Numbered from the stretch's first letter, positions 1 through 9,452 are shown. The stretch: DNA of 64,000 bases from Pseudomonas guariconensis (GCF_015680235.1 NZ_JADLJL010000026.1:1-64000), one strand, 5' to 3'. A program made the numbers and translations. Notes: generated by a model not told the origin, from the letters alone.

Positions 1-73
1 AAGCCAAGCACTTAGTTTCAGCCGCCCGACCCAAGTAAAGTGCCCCCCCCCAGTTCCACCAGAAGGACCCCAA

Positions 74-1078
74 ATGCCCCAGCCCATCGACATCGCCATC
101 ATCGGCGCCACCGGTAACGTCGGCGAAACCCTCGTTCAGATCCTCGAGGAACTCGATTTCCCCGTGGCCACCCTGCACCTGCTGGCCAGCATGGAATCCG
201 CCGGCAGCAACTTGATGTTCGCCGGCAAGAAGCTGCGCGTACGCGAAGTCGACAGCTTCGATTTCACCCAGGTCAAGCTGGCATTCTTCGCCGCCAGCCC
301 AGCCGTGACCCGCAGCTTCGCCCCCAAGGCCCAGCAGGCCGGCTGCGCGGTGATCGACCTGTCCGGTGGCCTGGACCAGGCCTTGGCCGTGGTCCCGGAA
401 GCCAATGGCGACAAGCTCGCCCAGCTCGAACAACCCGCCCAGGTCGCCAGCCCCAGTGCTGCAGCCGTCGCCTTGGCCGTGGCCCTGGCCCCGCTCAAGG
501 GCCTGCTGGACATCGAGCGTGTGCAGGTCATGGCATGCCTGGCCGTTTCAGCCCAGGGCCGCGAAGCGGTCAGCGAGCTGGCTCGCCAGACCGCCGAGCT
601 GCTCAACGCCCGGCCACTGGAGCCGCGCTTTTTCGACCGCCAAGTCGCCTTTAACCTGCTGGCGCGGGTCGGCGCTGCCGATGAGCAGGGCCACACTCGC
701 CTGGAACGCCGCTTGGTCGATGAGCTGCGCGTATTGCTTGACCTGCCGACCTTGAAGATCTCCGTGACCTGCGTCCAGGCCCCAGTGTTCTATGGCGACA
801 GCTTCAGCGTGGCCGTGCAGAGTCGCCGTCCGGTCGACCTGGCCGCCGTCAATCACGCCCTGGAAGCTGCCGAAAGCGTCGAGTTGGTCGAGTCGGATGA
901 CTTTCCGACGGCCGTCGGCGACGCAGTAGGCCAGGACGTGGTCTATGTTGGTCGTGTACGCCACGGCATCGATGAACAAGAGCAGCTCAATCTGTGGCTG
1001 ACCACCGACAACGTGCGCAAGGGCGCGGCCCTCAATGCCGTGCAAGTGGCCGCCTTGTTGATAAATGACATGGCGTAA
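74..1078 (+). CDS. usg: Usg-like aspartate-semialdehyde dehydrogenase family protein, probably inactive
   Basis: A 334-residue protein with the fold of aspartate-semialdehyde dehydrogenase (ASD). An N-terminal Rossmann motif GATGNVGETL is at residues 11-20. In active ASD the nucleophilic Cys lies in a PNC(S/T)T-like segment. Here the aligned segment reads ASPSAAAVAL (about 125-134), so the Cys is replaced by Ala129. This is typical of the Usg branch found beside truA in many gammaproteobacteria, and argues against catalysis of the ASD reaction. The ATG at 74 follows an AGAAGGA ribosome site at 61. fimV starts 71 bases downstream. The true asd gene usually lies just upstream in pseudomonads and is outside the window. 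The function of Usg is not established. Confidence 0.85.
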   Translation: MPQPIDIAIIGATGNVGETLVQILEELDFPVATLHLLASMESAGSNLMFAGKKLRVREVDSFDFTQVKLAFFAASPAVTRSFAPKAQQAGCAVIDLSGGLDQALAVVPEANGDKLAQLEQPAQVASPSAAAVALAVALAPLKGLLDIERVQVMACLAVSAQGREAVSELARQTAELLNARPLEPRFFDRQVAFNLLARVGAADEQGHTRLERRLVDELRVLLDLPTLKISVTCVQAPVFYGDSFSVAVQSRRPVDLAAVNHALEAAESVELVESDDFPTAVGDAVGQDVVYVGRVRHGIDEQEQLNLWLTTDNVRKGAALNAVQVAALLINDMA

Positions 1079-1149
1079 AAGATACTGGCGGGTACTTTTG
1101 TCCTGCACCACACGCAGGTTTCGGGACGATTCTTACAAGGGAAGAGGTC

Positions 1150-3780
1150 ATGCTTCGAATTCGCAAACTGGTTCTGGCCATGGCGGCAGCCTCGGCGTTG
1201 TCGTCCGGAATGGCGAACGCCCTCGGATTGGGTGAACTGACCCTCAAGTCGGCGCAGAACCAGCCATTGGATGCCGAGATCGAACTGCTCGATGTGCGCG
1301 ACCTTACCACTGCCGAAGTGGCGCCGAGCCTGGCGCCACCGGAAGAATTCGCCAAGGCTGGCGTGGCCTACCCCAGCTACCTCGAAGACCTCACCTTCAC
1401 CCCGGTGATCAACCCCAACGGCAAGAGTGTGCTGCGAGTCACCTCCAGCCAGCCGTTGCCGGCACCGGTGGTGAAGTTTCTGGTGCAAGTGATGTGGCCC
1501 CAAGGCCGCCTGTTGCGCGATTACAACGTCCTGCTCGACCAGGCCAAGGCCCAGGGCGAGGCACCGTCTGCGGCCAACGTCGAGCCAGCGGTCAGCGGTG
1601 CGGGCAGCTACACCACCAAGCGCCGCGACACGCTCTGGCAGATTGCCGCGCGCAATACTCAGGGCGGCTCGATCCAGCAGACCATGCTGGCGATCCAGGC
1701 GTTGAACCCGGATGCCTTCATCGGCAACAACATCAACCAGCTCAAGACTGGGCAGGTGCTGCGCTTGCCTGATCAGCAGCAGATCCAGGGCATTCCCCAG
1801 GGCGAAGCCGTTCGCGAGGTGGCCGAGCAGTACACTGCCTGGCGTGAAGGCCGGCGCCTGGGGCCGCGTGCTCGGCAGTTGGACGCCACCCGACGCGCCG
1901 CGGCCGGCGAGGCGCCAGAGCGTATCGCCCAGGGTGACAACCTGCGCCTGGTCAGCCCAGGCGGGCAGGGCGAGGCGGGCGAGGCCAAGGCGTTGAGCGA
2001 CAAGCTCGCCGTGGCCCAGGAAAGCCTCGACACCAGCCGCCGTGACAACGAAGAACTCAAGAGCCGCATGGCCGACCTGCAGAGCCAGCTGGACAAGCTG
2101 CAGCGCTTGATCGAGCTCAAGAACGACCAGCTGGCACGCCTCGAGGCGCAGGGGGCGGCGCAAACCCCACCGCCTGCCGCGCTGCCTGGTGAACCTGCGC
2201 CCACGCAGCCGCCAGTCAATGCCCAGCTGCCCTCGACCGAGCCGGTGGTCAAGCCGGCACCGGCTGCGGTGGACACGGCGCCTGCCGAGCAAGGCGAGCA
2301 GGCCCGGGGCGTGCTCGACGAACTGATGGGCAACCCGGTACTGCTGGGCCTGCTCGCCGGCTCTGCGTTCCTGGTACTGCTGGTACTGCTGTTGTTGCTT
2401 GCCCGCAAGCGCAAGGCCCAGCAGGAAGCCGAGAAGCACCTGCGCATGGCCCGCGCGCTGGCCGAGGAGGGCGAACGCAGCCCTGACCTGAACGCGCCGG
2501 CTGGAAGCTTCGATGAACTGGATGTGTCGGCGCCGAGCGTGAAACTCTCCCCAGCCGTGGTTGCTGCCTCGGCCGCTGCCGCTACGGCTGCGGAAAAACC
2601 GCTTGCACCGGAGCCTGCGCCTGTAACTGACGCGGACCCAACGGCCAGCCTGCTGGCCGAGGTGGAGCAGAGCCTGACGCAAGGTCGCCTGAACCATGCC
2701 GCCGACCTGCTGGAGCCGGCGGTGGCTGCCGAGCCGCAGCGCAGCGACCTGCGATTGAAACTGATGGAAGTCTATGCCCGCCAAGGCGACCAGACCGCGT
2801 TCGCGGGCCAGGAGCGTGCGCTTTCGCCTACCGATCAGAACAAGGCCCAGGTCGACACCTTGAAGGAGCGCTTCCCGGCCATGGTCGGCGTTGCTGCCCT
2901 CGGCCTGGGGGCGGCAGCCCTGGCGGCCGAGATGGACAAGCAGTACGTCCATGACCTGCTGCAGGACGGCGAACAGGCGCCTGCAGACGCCGAGCCGGAT
3001 CCGCTCGATGCGCCTGTCGCGGCCCAGGCCCCGCCTGAAGCCGAGCTGGACGCCGTCGCCGACGTCCCTGCCATCGAAGAAGATGAGCTGGACGGCGCAT
3101 TCGACCTGAGCCTGGACGACGACCTGCCGGTGGATGCTGCGCTTGAGGCGGCGCCGGAGCAAACCGTAGTGGCCGAAGAAGCTGCACCGCAGGAAGCCGA
3201 ACCGGTCGCCTCTGACGCCGAAGCCGATGCCGATTTCGAAGCCCTGTTGGAGCAAGCCCAGGCCGAACCGCAAAGCCTGGATGACCTGTCCGATTTCGAC
3301 CTGGATGTCGGCGAGCCGCAAGCGCCGGCGGCAACGGAAGAGGCGCCGGTCGACGTGGCTGCGGAGCTGGCAGCGTTCGATGAGATTCCCGAATTCGACC
3401 CGCTCTCGGAGCTGGAGCTGCCGGAGGACTTCGACCTGTCCCTATCGCTGGAGGACGAGTCGCCGGCCGACAAGCAATTCGCCTCGGAGCTCGATGACGT
3501 CAATGCCGAGTTGGACAAACTGTCCCAAAGCCTGGAGTCGCCATCGCTGGAGCCGCACTTCACCGCCGCCGATGCCGCCCAGGAGCCGGACCCGCTGGAT
3601 GACCTGGACTTCGACTTCTTCTCCGGCGTCGACGAGGTGGCCACCAAGCTCGATCTGGCGCGTGCCTACATCGACATGGGCGATCACCAGGGCGCCCGCG
3701 ACATCCTCGACGAAGTGGTCAAGGATGGCGACGACGAGCAGCGCCAGGAAGCCGAGGACATGCTGTCGCGCCTGGTTTAG
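1150..3780 (+). CDS. fimV: FimV-type peptidoglycan-binding polar hub protein
   Basis: An 876-residue inner-membrane protein of the FimV/HubP family, which organises the cell pole, twitching motility and, in Pseudomonas, type IV pilus assembly and cAMP control (family knowledge). Visible parts in order are a signal-like start ending near ANALG; a conserved N-terminal domain; a LysM-like peptidoglycan-binding segment at about 155-207 (YTTKRRDTLWQIAARN...); a coiled-coil Gln/Leu-rich stretch at about 285-335; a Pro/Ala-rich linker; one membrane helix at about 396-417; a long acidic cytoplasmic region rich in Asp, Glu and Ala; and a C-terminal TPR-like FimV motif (about 833-876, LDLARAYIDMGDHQGARDIL). 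An AGAGG ribosome site precedes the ATG. It sits between usg and truA, the standard Pseudomonas position. Confidence 0.93.
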   Translation: MLRIRKLVLAMAAASALSSGMANALGLGELTLKSAQNQPLDAEIELLDVRDLTTAEVAPSLAPPEEFAKAGVAYPSYLEDLTFTPVINPNGKSVLRVTSSQPLPAPVVKFLVQVMWPQGRLLRDYNVLLDQAKAQGEAPSAANVEPAVSGAGSYTTKRRDTLWQIAARNTQGGSIQQTMLAIQALNPDAFIGNNINQLKTGQVLRLPDQQQIQGIPQGEAVREVAEQYTAWREGRRLGPRARQLDATRRAAAGEAPERIAQGDNLRLVSPGGQGEAGEAKALSDKLAVAQESLDTSRRDNEELKSRMADLQSQLDKLQRLIELKNDQLARLEAQGAAQTPPPAALPGEPAPTQPPVNAQLPSTEPVVKPAPAAVDTAPAEQGEQARGVLDELMGNPVLLGLLAGSAFLVLLVLLLLLARKRKAQQEAEKHLRMARALAEEGERSPDLNAPAGSFDELDVSAPSVKLSPAVVAASAAAATAAEKPLAPEPAPVTDADPTASLLAEVEQSLTQGRLNHAADLLEPAVAAEPQRSDLRLKLMEVYARQGDQTAFAGQERALSPTDQNKAQVDTLKERFPAMVGVAALGLGAAALAAEMDKQYVHDLLQDGEQAPADAEPDPLDAPVAAQAPPEAELDAVADVPAIEEDELDGAFDLSLDDDLPVDAALEAAPEQTVVAEEAAPQEAEPVASDAEADADFEALLEQAQAEPQSLDDLSDFDLDVGEPQAPAATEEAPVDVAAELAAFDEIPEFDPLSELELPEDFDLSLSLEDESPADKQFASELDDVNAELDKLSQSLESPSLEPHFTAADAAQEPDPLDDLDFDFFSGVDEVATKLDLARAYIDMGDHQGARDILDEVVKDGDDEQRQEAEDMLSRLV

Positions 3781-3784
3781 CGTT

Positions 3785-3889
3785 GTAGGAGCGGCGGTCC
3801 GACTTGTCCCGCGATCAAGGGCGACGGTGATATCGGGCCCGGCCTAATCGCGGGACAAGCCCGCTCCCACAAGCCCGCTCCCACAGGGC
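3785..3889. repeat. Inverted pair of REP elements
   Basis: Two copies of a putida-type REP palindrome face each other between fimV and truA. One reads GTAGGAGCGG...CTTGTCCCGCGAT on the plus strand (about 3785-3816). The other is its inverse, ATCGCGGGACAAGCCCGCTCC (about 3847-3867), and is followed by a partial duplication of AAGCCCGCTCCCACA. This belongs to the TTGTCCCGCGAT subtype. Confidence 0.8.
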
Positions 3890-3989
3890 TGGCATTGTCT
3901 GCGGACCGCGTCGCCAGCAACGGCAGCCCTCCCGGCTGCCGTTGCCGTTATAATGCCCGCCTTCCGTTCCACCCACAGGTTTCGCGCTC

Positions 3990-4844
3990 TTGGACATCAA
4001 CGACATCGACCCGGCCGAATCGGCGGCCGAAGGCTACTCCCGCATCGCCCTGGGCGTGGAATACAAAGGCTCGCGTTACCGCGGCTGGCAGCGCCAGGCC
4101 AGCGGCGTGCCGAGTGTCCAGCAGGCCCTGGAGCAGGCGTTATCGACGGTGGCCAACGAACCGATCTCGGTGATCTGCGCAGGGCGCACCGATGCCGGTG
4201 TGCACGGGTGCGGGCAGATCGTCCATTTCGATACCCGCGCCGTGCGCGATGAGCGAGCTTGGACTTTGGGCAGCAATTTCAACCTGCCCCACGACATCAG
4301 CGTCACCTGGGCCCGACCGATGCCGGCGCATTTCCATGCCCGCTTCAAGGCGACGGCGCGGCGCTACCGCTATGTCATCTACAACGACCCGATCCGCCCT
4401 GCGCACCTGGCCGAGGAAGTGACCTGGAACCACCGACCGCTGGATGTCGAACGCATGGCCGAGGCCGCGCAGTTCCTGCTCGGTACCCACGACTTCAGTG
4501 CCTTCCGCGCCAGCCAGTGCCAGGCCAAGTCGCCGATCAAGCACATCCATCACCTGCGAGTCACCCGTCACGGCAAGATGATCGTGCTGGATGTCCGGGC
4601 CACGGCCTTCCTGCACCACATGGTGCGCAACATCGCCGGCGTGCTGATGACCATCGGGGCCGGCGAGCGGCCAGTCACCTGGGCGCGCGAGGTGCTGGAG
4701 GGGCGCAACCGCCGGGAAGGTGGCGTGACGGCCCACCCCTATGGCCTGTACTTGGTCCAGGTGGAGTACCCCGAGGAATTCGACCTGCCGGCTCGTTACA
4801 TTGGCCCACACTTTCTGACCGGCTACGAGGCGCTTGCGGACTGA
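3990..4844 (+). CDS. truA: tRNA pseudouridine(38-40) synthase TruA
   Basis: A 284-residue enzyme that isomerises uridines 38-40 in the anticodon arm of many tRNAs. The catalytic Asp is D68 in GRTDAGVH (65-72), the TruA signature. Other conserved family stretches are YKGSRYRGWQRQ near the N-terminus and HHMVRNIAGVL towards the C-terminus. The best start is a TTG at 3990 (MDINDIDP...), because no in-frame ATG or GTG lies near and conserved sequence begins at about residue 17. trpF follows 60 bases downstream. Confidence 0.95.
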   Translation: MDINDIDPAESAAEGYSRIALGVEYKGSRYRGWQRQASGVPSVQQALEQALSTVANEPISVICAGRTDAGVHGCGQIVHFDTRAVRDERAWTLGSNFNLPHDISVTWARPMPAHFHARFKATARRYRYVIYNDPIRPAHLAEEVTWNHRPLDVERMAEAAQFLLGTHDFSAFRASQCQAKSPIKHIHHLRVTRHGKMIVLDVRATAFLHHMVRNIAGVLMTIGAGERPVTWAREVLEGRNRREGGVTAHPYGLYLVQVEYPEEFDLPARYIGPHFLTGYEALAD

Positions 4845-4904
4845 CGGGCGAAACGTCATTTGCTAACATTCGGCCTTTCACCGATCACTCAAGGTTCGCT
4901 GTCC

Positions 4905-5525
4905 ATGAGCAACGTTCGCAGCAAGATCTGCGGGATTACCCGCATCGAGGACGCCTTGGCGGCCGCCGAAGCAGGCGCCGACGCCATCGGCCTGGTCTTC
5001 TATGCCAAGAGCCCGCGAGCGGTGGACGTGCGCCAGGCGCGGGCCATCATCGCCGAACTGCCGCCGTTCGTGACCACGGTCGGCCTGTTCGTCAACGCTT
5101 CGCGTTGCGAACTCAACGAGATTCTCGAGGCGGTCCCGCTCGACCTGCTACAGTTCCACGGCGATGAAACCCCGGCCGATTGCGAGGGCTATCATCGCCC
5201 CTGGGTCAAGGCCCTGCGGGTGCGCCCCGGTGATGACCTCGAGGCGGCTTGCCGGCAGTACGCCGGCGCCCGTGGCATTCTCCTGGACACCTACGTGCCC
5301 GGTATTCCGGGTGGCACGGGCGAGGCTTTCGACTGGTCGCTGGTGCCGGCTTCCCTGAGCAAGCCAGTCATCCTGGCTGGCGGCCTGTCGGCGGACAACG
5401 TCGCTCAGGCCATCGCCCAGGTGCGCCCTTATGCGGTGGATGTCAGTGGCGGCGTGGAGCAGGCCAAGGGGATCAAGGACGCTGCGAAGATCGAGGCGTT
5501 CATGCGTGCGGTGAAACAGGCGTGA
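4905..5525 (+). CDS. trpF: Phosphoribosylanthranilate isomerase TrpF
   Basis: A 206-residue (beta/alpha)8 enzyme of tryptophan synthesis that converts phosphoribosylanthranilate to its carboxyphenylamino-deoxyribulose phosphate. The general-base Cys is in KICGIT (about 7-12). The phosphate-binding loops VPGIPGGTGEAFDW and LAGGLSADNV are present. I chose the ATG at 4905 over an upstream in-frame TTG at 4860, because the protein then begins MSNVRSKICGIT as in the family. In pseudomonads trpF is separated from trpGDC and lies in this truA-accD neighbourhood, as here. Confidence 0.95.
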   Translation: MSNVRSKICGITRIEDALAAAEAGADAIGLVFYAKSPRAVDVRQARAIIAELPPFVTTVGLFVNASRCELNEILEAVPLDLLQFHGDETPADCEGYHRPWVKALRVRPGDDLEAACRQYAGARGILLDTYVPGIPGGTGEAFDWSLVPASLSKPVILAGGLSADNVAQAIAQVRPYAVDVSGGVEQAKGIKDAAKIEAFMRAVKQA

Positions 5526-5774
5526 TGACGGATGTGACGGTTGCCCGCGCGCCATCGTCCATAGCTTTCGCAGCCCGGTGCTGCCAGGCCTGCCCATGGG
5601 GCGGGCCGTGCGGACTACCGGCATGACAGGTTGACGATGGCTCGGCCACCAGGCTGGCTCGCATCGCGCGGGCCCCGGAGCCGGGCCGTCTCGTTTCATT
5701 GAAGAACATGAGCTCAAGGGCAGGGCATGGCCGGCCAGACCGGCCCCCGCCCACCGATACTGGAGAAAGAAAGC

Positions 5775-6668
5775 ATGAGCAACTGGTTAGTCGACAAACT
5801 GATCCCTTCGATCATGCGTTCCGAGGTGAAGAAGAGCTCGGTGCCAGAAGGCCTGTGGCACAAGTGCCCGGCCTGCGAGGCCGTGCTGTATCGTCCGGAG
5901 CTGGAAAAGACCCTGGATGTCTGCCCCAAGTGCAACCACCACATGCGCATCGGCGCACGTGCGCGCATCGACATCTTCCTCGACGCCGAAGGCCGTGCCG
6001 AGCTGGGTGCCGACCTGGAACCGGTCGACCGCCTGAAGTTCCGCGATGGCAAGAAGTACAAGGACCGCCTGACCGCGGCCCAGAAACAGACCGGCGAGAA
6101 AGACGCCCTGATCTCCATGAGCGGTACCCTGATGGGCATGCCGATCGTGGTCAGCGCCTTCGAGTTCTCGTTCATGGGTGGCTCCATGGGCGCCATCGTC
6201 GGTGAGCGCTTCGTACGCGCGGCCAACTACGCCCTCGAGCACCGCTGCCCGATGGTCTGCTTCTCCGCATCCGGCGGCGCGCGCATGCAGGAAGCTCTCA
6301 TCTCGCTGATGCAGATGGCCAAGACTTCCGCCGTGCTGGCGCGCCTGCGTGAAGAAGGCATCCCGTTCATTTCGGTGCTGACCGACCCTGTCTACGGCGG
6401 CGTTTCTGCAAGCCTGGCGATGCTCGGCGATGTGATCGTCGGTGAGCCCAAGGCCCTGATCGGCTTCGCCGGCCCTCGCGTGATCGAGCAGACCGTGCGT
6501 GAGAAGCTGCCCGAAGGCTTCCAGCGCAGCGAGTTCCTGCTCGAGCATGGCGCCATCGATCTGATCATCTCCCGTGGCGAGCTGCGTCCGCGCCTGGCCC
6601 GCCTGCTGGCGCAGATGACCGGCCAGGCGACCCCGGCAGAGGCCCTCGAGGTGGCTGCCGTCGCGTGA
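5775..6668 (+). CDS. accD: Acetyl-CoA carboxylase carboxyltransferase subunit beta
   Basis: A 297-residue subunit of the carboxyltransferase that transfers CO2 from carboxybiotin to acetyl-CoA, the first step of fatty acid synthesis. It has the N-terminal four-Cys zinc ribbon (HKCPAC, then DVCPKCNHH, about residues 27-50) followed by the crotonase-like carboxyltransferase domain with SGGARMQEA and GGVSASLAMLGD. The ATG at 5775 follows a GGAGAAAGAAAGC ribosome site. The 249-base gap from trpF holds no recognisable gene, repeat or hairpin. The stop overlaps the folC start by one base (TGATG). Confidence 0.97.
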   Translation: MSNWLVDKLIPSIMRSEVKKSSVPEGLWHKCPACEAVLYRPELEKTLDVCPKCNHHMRIGARARIDIFLDAEGRAELGADLEPVDRLKFRDGKKYKDRLTAAQKQTGEKDALISMSGTLMGMPIVVSAFEFSFMGGSMGAIVGERFVRAANYALEHRCPMVCFSASGGARMQEALISLMQMAKTSAVLARLREEGIPFISVLTDPVYGGVSASLAMLGDVIVGEPKALIGFAGPRVIEQTVREKLPEGFQRSEFLLEHGAIDLIISRGELRPRLARLLAQMTGQATPAEALEVAAVA

Positions 6669-7954
6669 TGAACCTTCATACCCTGGGCGACTGGCTCGCC
6701 TACCTCGAGCAGTTGCACCCCTCGGCCATCGATATGGGCCTGGAGCGGTCGCAACAAGTGGCTGCCCGGCTCGGGCTGGGCACGCTTGCGCCTCGGGTGG
6801 TGACGGTCACCGGCACCAACGGCAAGGGCTCGACCTGCGCGTTCGTCGCTGCGCTGCTCCAGGCCCAGGGCCTCAAGGTCGGCGTGTACAGCTCGCCGCA
6901 CCTGTTGCGCTACAACGAGCGGGTGCGTATCGACGGTGTCGAGGCCAGCGATGAGCGCCTGTGCCAAGCCTTCGCGGCCGTCGAGGCGGCCCGTGGCGAG
7001 ATCACGCTGACCTATTTCGAAATGGGCACCTTGGCGGCCTTCTGGCTGTTCCAGCAATCGGCCCTGGATGCCGTGGTGCTCGAGGTCGGCCTGGGTGGCC
7101 GTCTGGATGCGGTCAACCTGGTCGATGCAGACCTCGCCCTGGTGACCAGCATCGGTGTCGACCATGCCGATTATCTGGGTGATACCCGCGAATCGGTTGC
7201 CTTCGAGAAAGCAGGGATTTTCCGCCAGGGCAAGCCTGCCCTGTGTGGCGACCTGAACCCGCCACAGCCTCTGCTGGACAAAGCGCGCGAGCTGGCCTGC
7301 CCGTTCCTGCTGCGTGGGCGCGATTTCGATCTGGCCACCACCGAGCAGCACTGGCAATGGCGCGGCACGCGGGCCGATGGCAGCAGCGTCGAGCTGCACG
7401 ACCTGCCATTGCTGGACCTGCCGATGGAAAATGCGGCCCTGGCCTTGCAGGCCTACGTGTTGATGGGGCTGCCCTGGGATGCCGGGCAGATTCGCCAGGC
7501 ACTGCTCGATACTCAGGTTACCGGCCGTCTGGACCGCCGTGCGGTGCACTGGCAAGGCAAGCGCCTGGAGTTGTTGCTGGATGTAGGGCACAACCCGCAC
7601 GCTGCCGAATACCTCGCGGCCCGCCTGGCCGCTCGCCCTGTCAAGGGGCGGCGCCTGGCGGTGTTCGGTCTGCTCGCCGACAAGGACCTGGAAGGCATCA
7701 TCGCGCCGCTGAAGGGGCTGGTCGATGAATGGGCAGTGGCGCCGTTGCACACCTCGCGTAGCCGTCCGGCCTCGGAGCTCGCGGCGGCCTTGACGAACCT
7801 CGGTGCGACGGTGAAGTCTTACGCCAACGTCGATGCGGCCCTCGAGGGGCAGTGCGCGCAGGCGACGGCGGATGACCAGATCCTGCTGTTCGGTTCGTTT
7901 TTCTGTGTCGGCCAAGCCCTGGAATGGCTAGAGCGGCAAGCTCCGGAGGAGTAG
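6668..7954 (+). CDS. folC: Bifunctional dihydrofolate/tetrahydrofolate (folylpoly-gamma-glutamate) synthase
   Basis: A 428-residue Mur-ligase-family enzyme that adds glutamate to dihydropteroate and to folates in the cytoplasm. The ATP loop TGTNGKGST lies at about residues 48-56. SSPHLLRYNERVRI and the substrate-site residues around GLGGRLDAVN follow. A C-terminal Mur-ligase domain contains DVGHNPHA. The ATG at 6668 overlaps the accD stop, which suggests translational coupling. A GTG three bases upstream (6665) is a possible alternative start. dedD begins directly after the stop. Confidence 0.95.
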   Translation: MNLHTLGDWLAYLEQLHPSAIDMGLERSQQVAARLGLGTLAPRVVTVTGTNGKGSTCAFVAALLQAQGLKVGVYSSPHLLRYNERVRIDGVEASDERLCQAFAAVEAARGEITLTYFEMGTLAAFWLFQQSALDAVVLEVGLGGRLDAVNLVDADLALVTSIGVDHADYLGDTRESVAFEKAGIFRQGKPALCGDLNPPQPLLDKARELACPFLLRGRDFDLATTEQHWQWRGTRADGSSVELHDLPLLDLPMENAALALQAYVLMGLPWDAGQIRQALLDTQVTGRLDRRAVHWQGKRLELLLDVGHNPHAAEYLAARLAARPVKGRRLAVFGLLADKDLEGIIAPLKGLVDEWAVAPLHTSRSRPASELAAALTNLGATVKSYANVDAALEGQCAQATADDQILLFGSFFCVGQALEWLERQAPEE

Positions 7955-8632
7955 ATGGCAGTGCTGGATAAAGGGATGAAGCAGCGCATGGTCGGTGCGT
8001 TGGTGCTGGTGGCGCTGGCGGTGATCTTCCTGCCGATGCTGTTCACCCGTGAGGACGAGATGCGCCAGGTGCGTGTCGAGGCACCCGAGGCGCCGGCGAT
8101 GCCGAGCTTGCCGCAGGTGGAGGTGACACCTGTGCAGGTGCCCGAGCCTCAGCCTTTGCCGCAAATGCCGGAGCAGCCGGAGCAACCGCCGGTGGTCGTC
8201 GACGAGTCCTCCGCGCCCATGACCACGCCCAGCCAGCCGATTACCCCGGGGCCGTCCCAGTCGGCAGTTGCACAGGCGCCGGCACCCAAGCCAGTGCCGA
8301 AAGTCGAGAACAAGCCGGTTGCGACGCCAACGCCCGCACCCACCGCGACCGCGCCCAAGCCTGCCGCACCGTCCAAGGTCGATGCCAATGGCCTGCCGGT
8401 GAGCTGGTCGATCCAGCTGGCCAGCCTGTCCAACCGTGCCGGTGCCGACAAACTGCAGAATACCCTGCGTAGCCAGGGCTATAACGCCTATGTCCGCTCG
8501 GCCGGCGGCATGAACCGGGTCTATGTCGGGCCACTGATCGAGCGTGCCGAGGCCGAGCGCCTGCGCGACGCGATCAACCGCCAGCACAACCTCAAGGGCT
8601 TCGTGGTGCGCTTCCAGCCTGAGCGCGGCTGA
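7955..8632 (+). CDS. dedD: SPOR-domain protein, DedD-like
   Basis: A 225-residue inner-membrane protein with one N-terminal membrane helix (about 9-29, RMVGALVLVALAVIFLPMLF), a Pro/Ala/Gln-rich periplasmic linker, and a C-terminal SPOR domain (about 148-225, SWSIQLASLSNRAGADKLQ...). SPOR domains bind denuded septal peptidoglycan, so the protein probably acts at the division site, as DedD does in E. coli. The ATG follows the folC stop immediately and a GGAGGAG ribosome site lies inside folC. The position between folC and cvpA is the ancestral gammaproteobacterial one. Confidence 0.9.
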   Translation: MAVLDKGMKQRMVGALVLVALAVIFLPMLFTREDEMRQVRVEAPEAPAMPSLPQVEVTPVQVPEPQPLPQMPEQPEQPPVVVDESSAPMTTPSQPITPGPSQSAVAQAPAPKPVPKVENKPVATPTPAPTATAPKPAAPSKVDANGLPVSWSIQLASLSNRAGADKLQNTLRSQGYNAYVRSAGGMNRVYVGPLIERAEAERLRDAINRQHNLKGFVVRFQPERG

Positions 8633-8649
8633 GCCTGGGCTGCGCCTGC

Positions 8650-8814
8650 AGCCCTATCGCCGGCAAGCCGGCTCCCACAGGGTGTACGGACTGCTTGCGA
8701 ACTCAGTTCCCTGCGACAGCGTAGCCCGAAGGGCAGGGTGATCTCCTATAGGGCAACGCATCATTTTTGATTTTGCGGGGGAGCTGTGGGAGCCGGCTTG
8801 CCGGCGATAGGGCT
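8650..8814. repeat. Widely spaced inverted pair of REP elements (CCGGCTTGCCGGCGAT subtype)
   Basis: Two perfect inverse copies bracket the dedD-cvpA intergenic region. One is at 8650-8682 (ATCGCCGGCAAGCCGGCTCC) and the other is its inverse at 8784-8814. About 100 bases lie between them and contain a further repeated element at 8713-8746. The pair forms a BIME-like unit. Confidence 0.8.
8713..8746. repeat. Copy 1 of a second intergenic repeat found beside REP
   Basis: A segment beginning GCGACAGCGTAGCCCGAAGG and ending GGGTGATCTCC. A near copy with a few changes (one inserted G) is at 13119-13153, again a short distance after a REP of the same subtype. Its core AGCCC...GGGC can form a small hairpin. 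It is noncoding. Family and function are unknown to me. Confidence 0.6.
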
Positions 8815-8897
8815 ATCGCGAATCACCTGACATTCCGCTTACCCCAAGCCCGCCGCTCTGGTAAAATGCGCCGCCTCAAACGTCGGCAGGCAACACC

Positions 8898-9452
8898 GTG
8901 GCATTTACCTGGGTTGATTGGGCGATCATCGCGATCATCGCCATTTCCTCATTGATCAGTCTCAAGCGCGGCTTCGTCAAGGAAGCCTTGTCCCTGCTCA
9001 TCTGGATCGTTGCCGGTGCGGTCGCCTGGATGTTCGGCGGCTCCCTTTCGCAGTATCTTGAAAGCTATATCCAGACGCCCTCGGCACGCATCATCGCCGG
9101 TTGCGCCATTCTTTTCGTCGCTACCCTGCTGGTGGGGGCCATGATCAACTTCCTCATCGGCGAGCTGATCCGCGTGACCGGGCTGTCCGGCACCGATCGT
9201 TTCCTTGGCATGGCATTCGGTGCCGCGCGGGGGGCCTTGCTGGTGGTGGTGGCCATCGGGCTGTTGAGCCTGGGGCCGGTACAACAGGACCCGTGGTGGC
9301 AGGAATCGCGCCTGATTCCACAGTTCCTCCTTGTGGCTGATTGGTCGAAGAACCTGATCCTGGGGTTCACCGGTCAGTGGATGTCCAGTGGAGTCAGCGC
9401 ACCCGCTGATCTTCCGTTCAAGGAACAGTTGCTCGGGCCCACCAGGCCCTGA
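8898..9452 (+). CDS. cvpA: CvpA family membrane protein
   Basis: A 184-residue integral inner-membrane protein of the CvpA (colicin V production) family, with four to five hydrophobic segments (about 4-20, 28-46, 66-90 and 105-128). In E. coli cvpA shares an operon with purF and the family is linked to envelope stress tolerance. The biochemical role is not settled. The start is a GTG at 8898 (MAFTWVDWAIIAI), and no ATG lies near it. purF follows with 42 bases between. Confidence 0.92.
   Translation: MAFTWVDWAIIAIIAISSLISLKRGFVKEALSLLIWIVAGAVAWMFGGSLSQYLESYIQTPSARIIAGCAILFVATLLVGAMINFLIGELIRVTGLSGTDRFLGMAFGAARGALLVVVAIGLLSLGPVQQDPWWQESRLIPQFLLVADWSKNLILGFTGQWMSSGVSAPADLPFKEQLLGPTRP

Noticed and set aside
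943..3321. 792-residue minus-strand frame opposite fimV
   Set aside because: Shadow of the FimV acidic and coiled-coil regions, without a credible start or domain.
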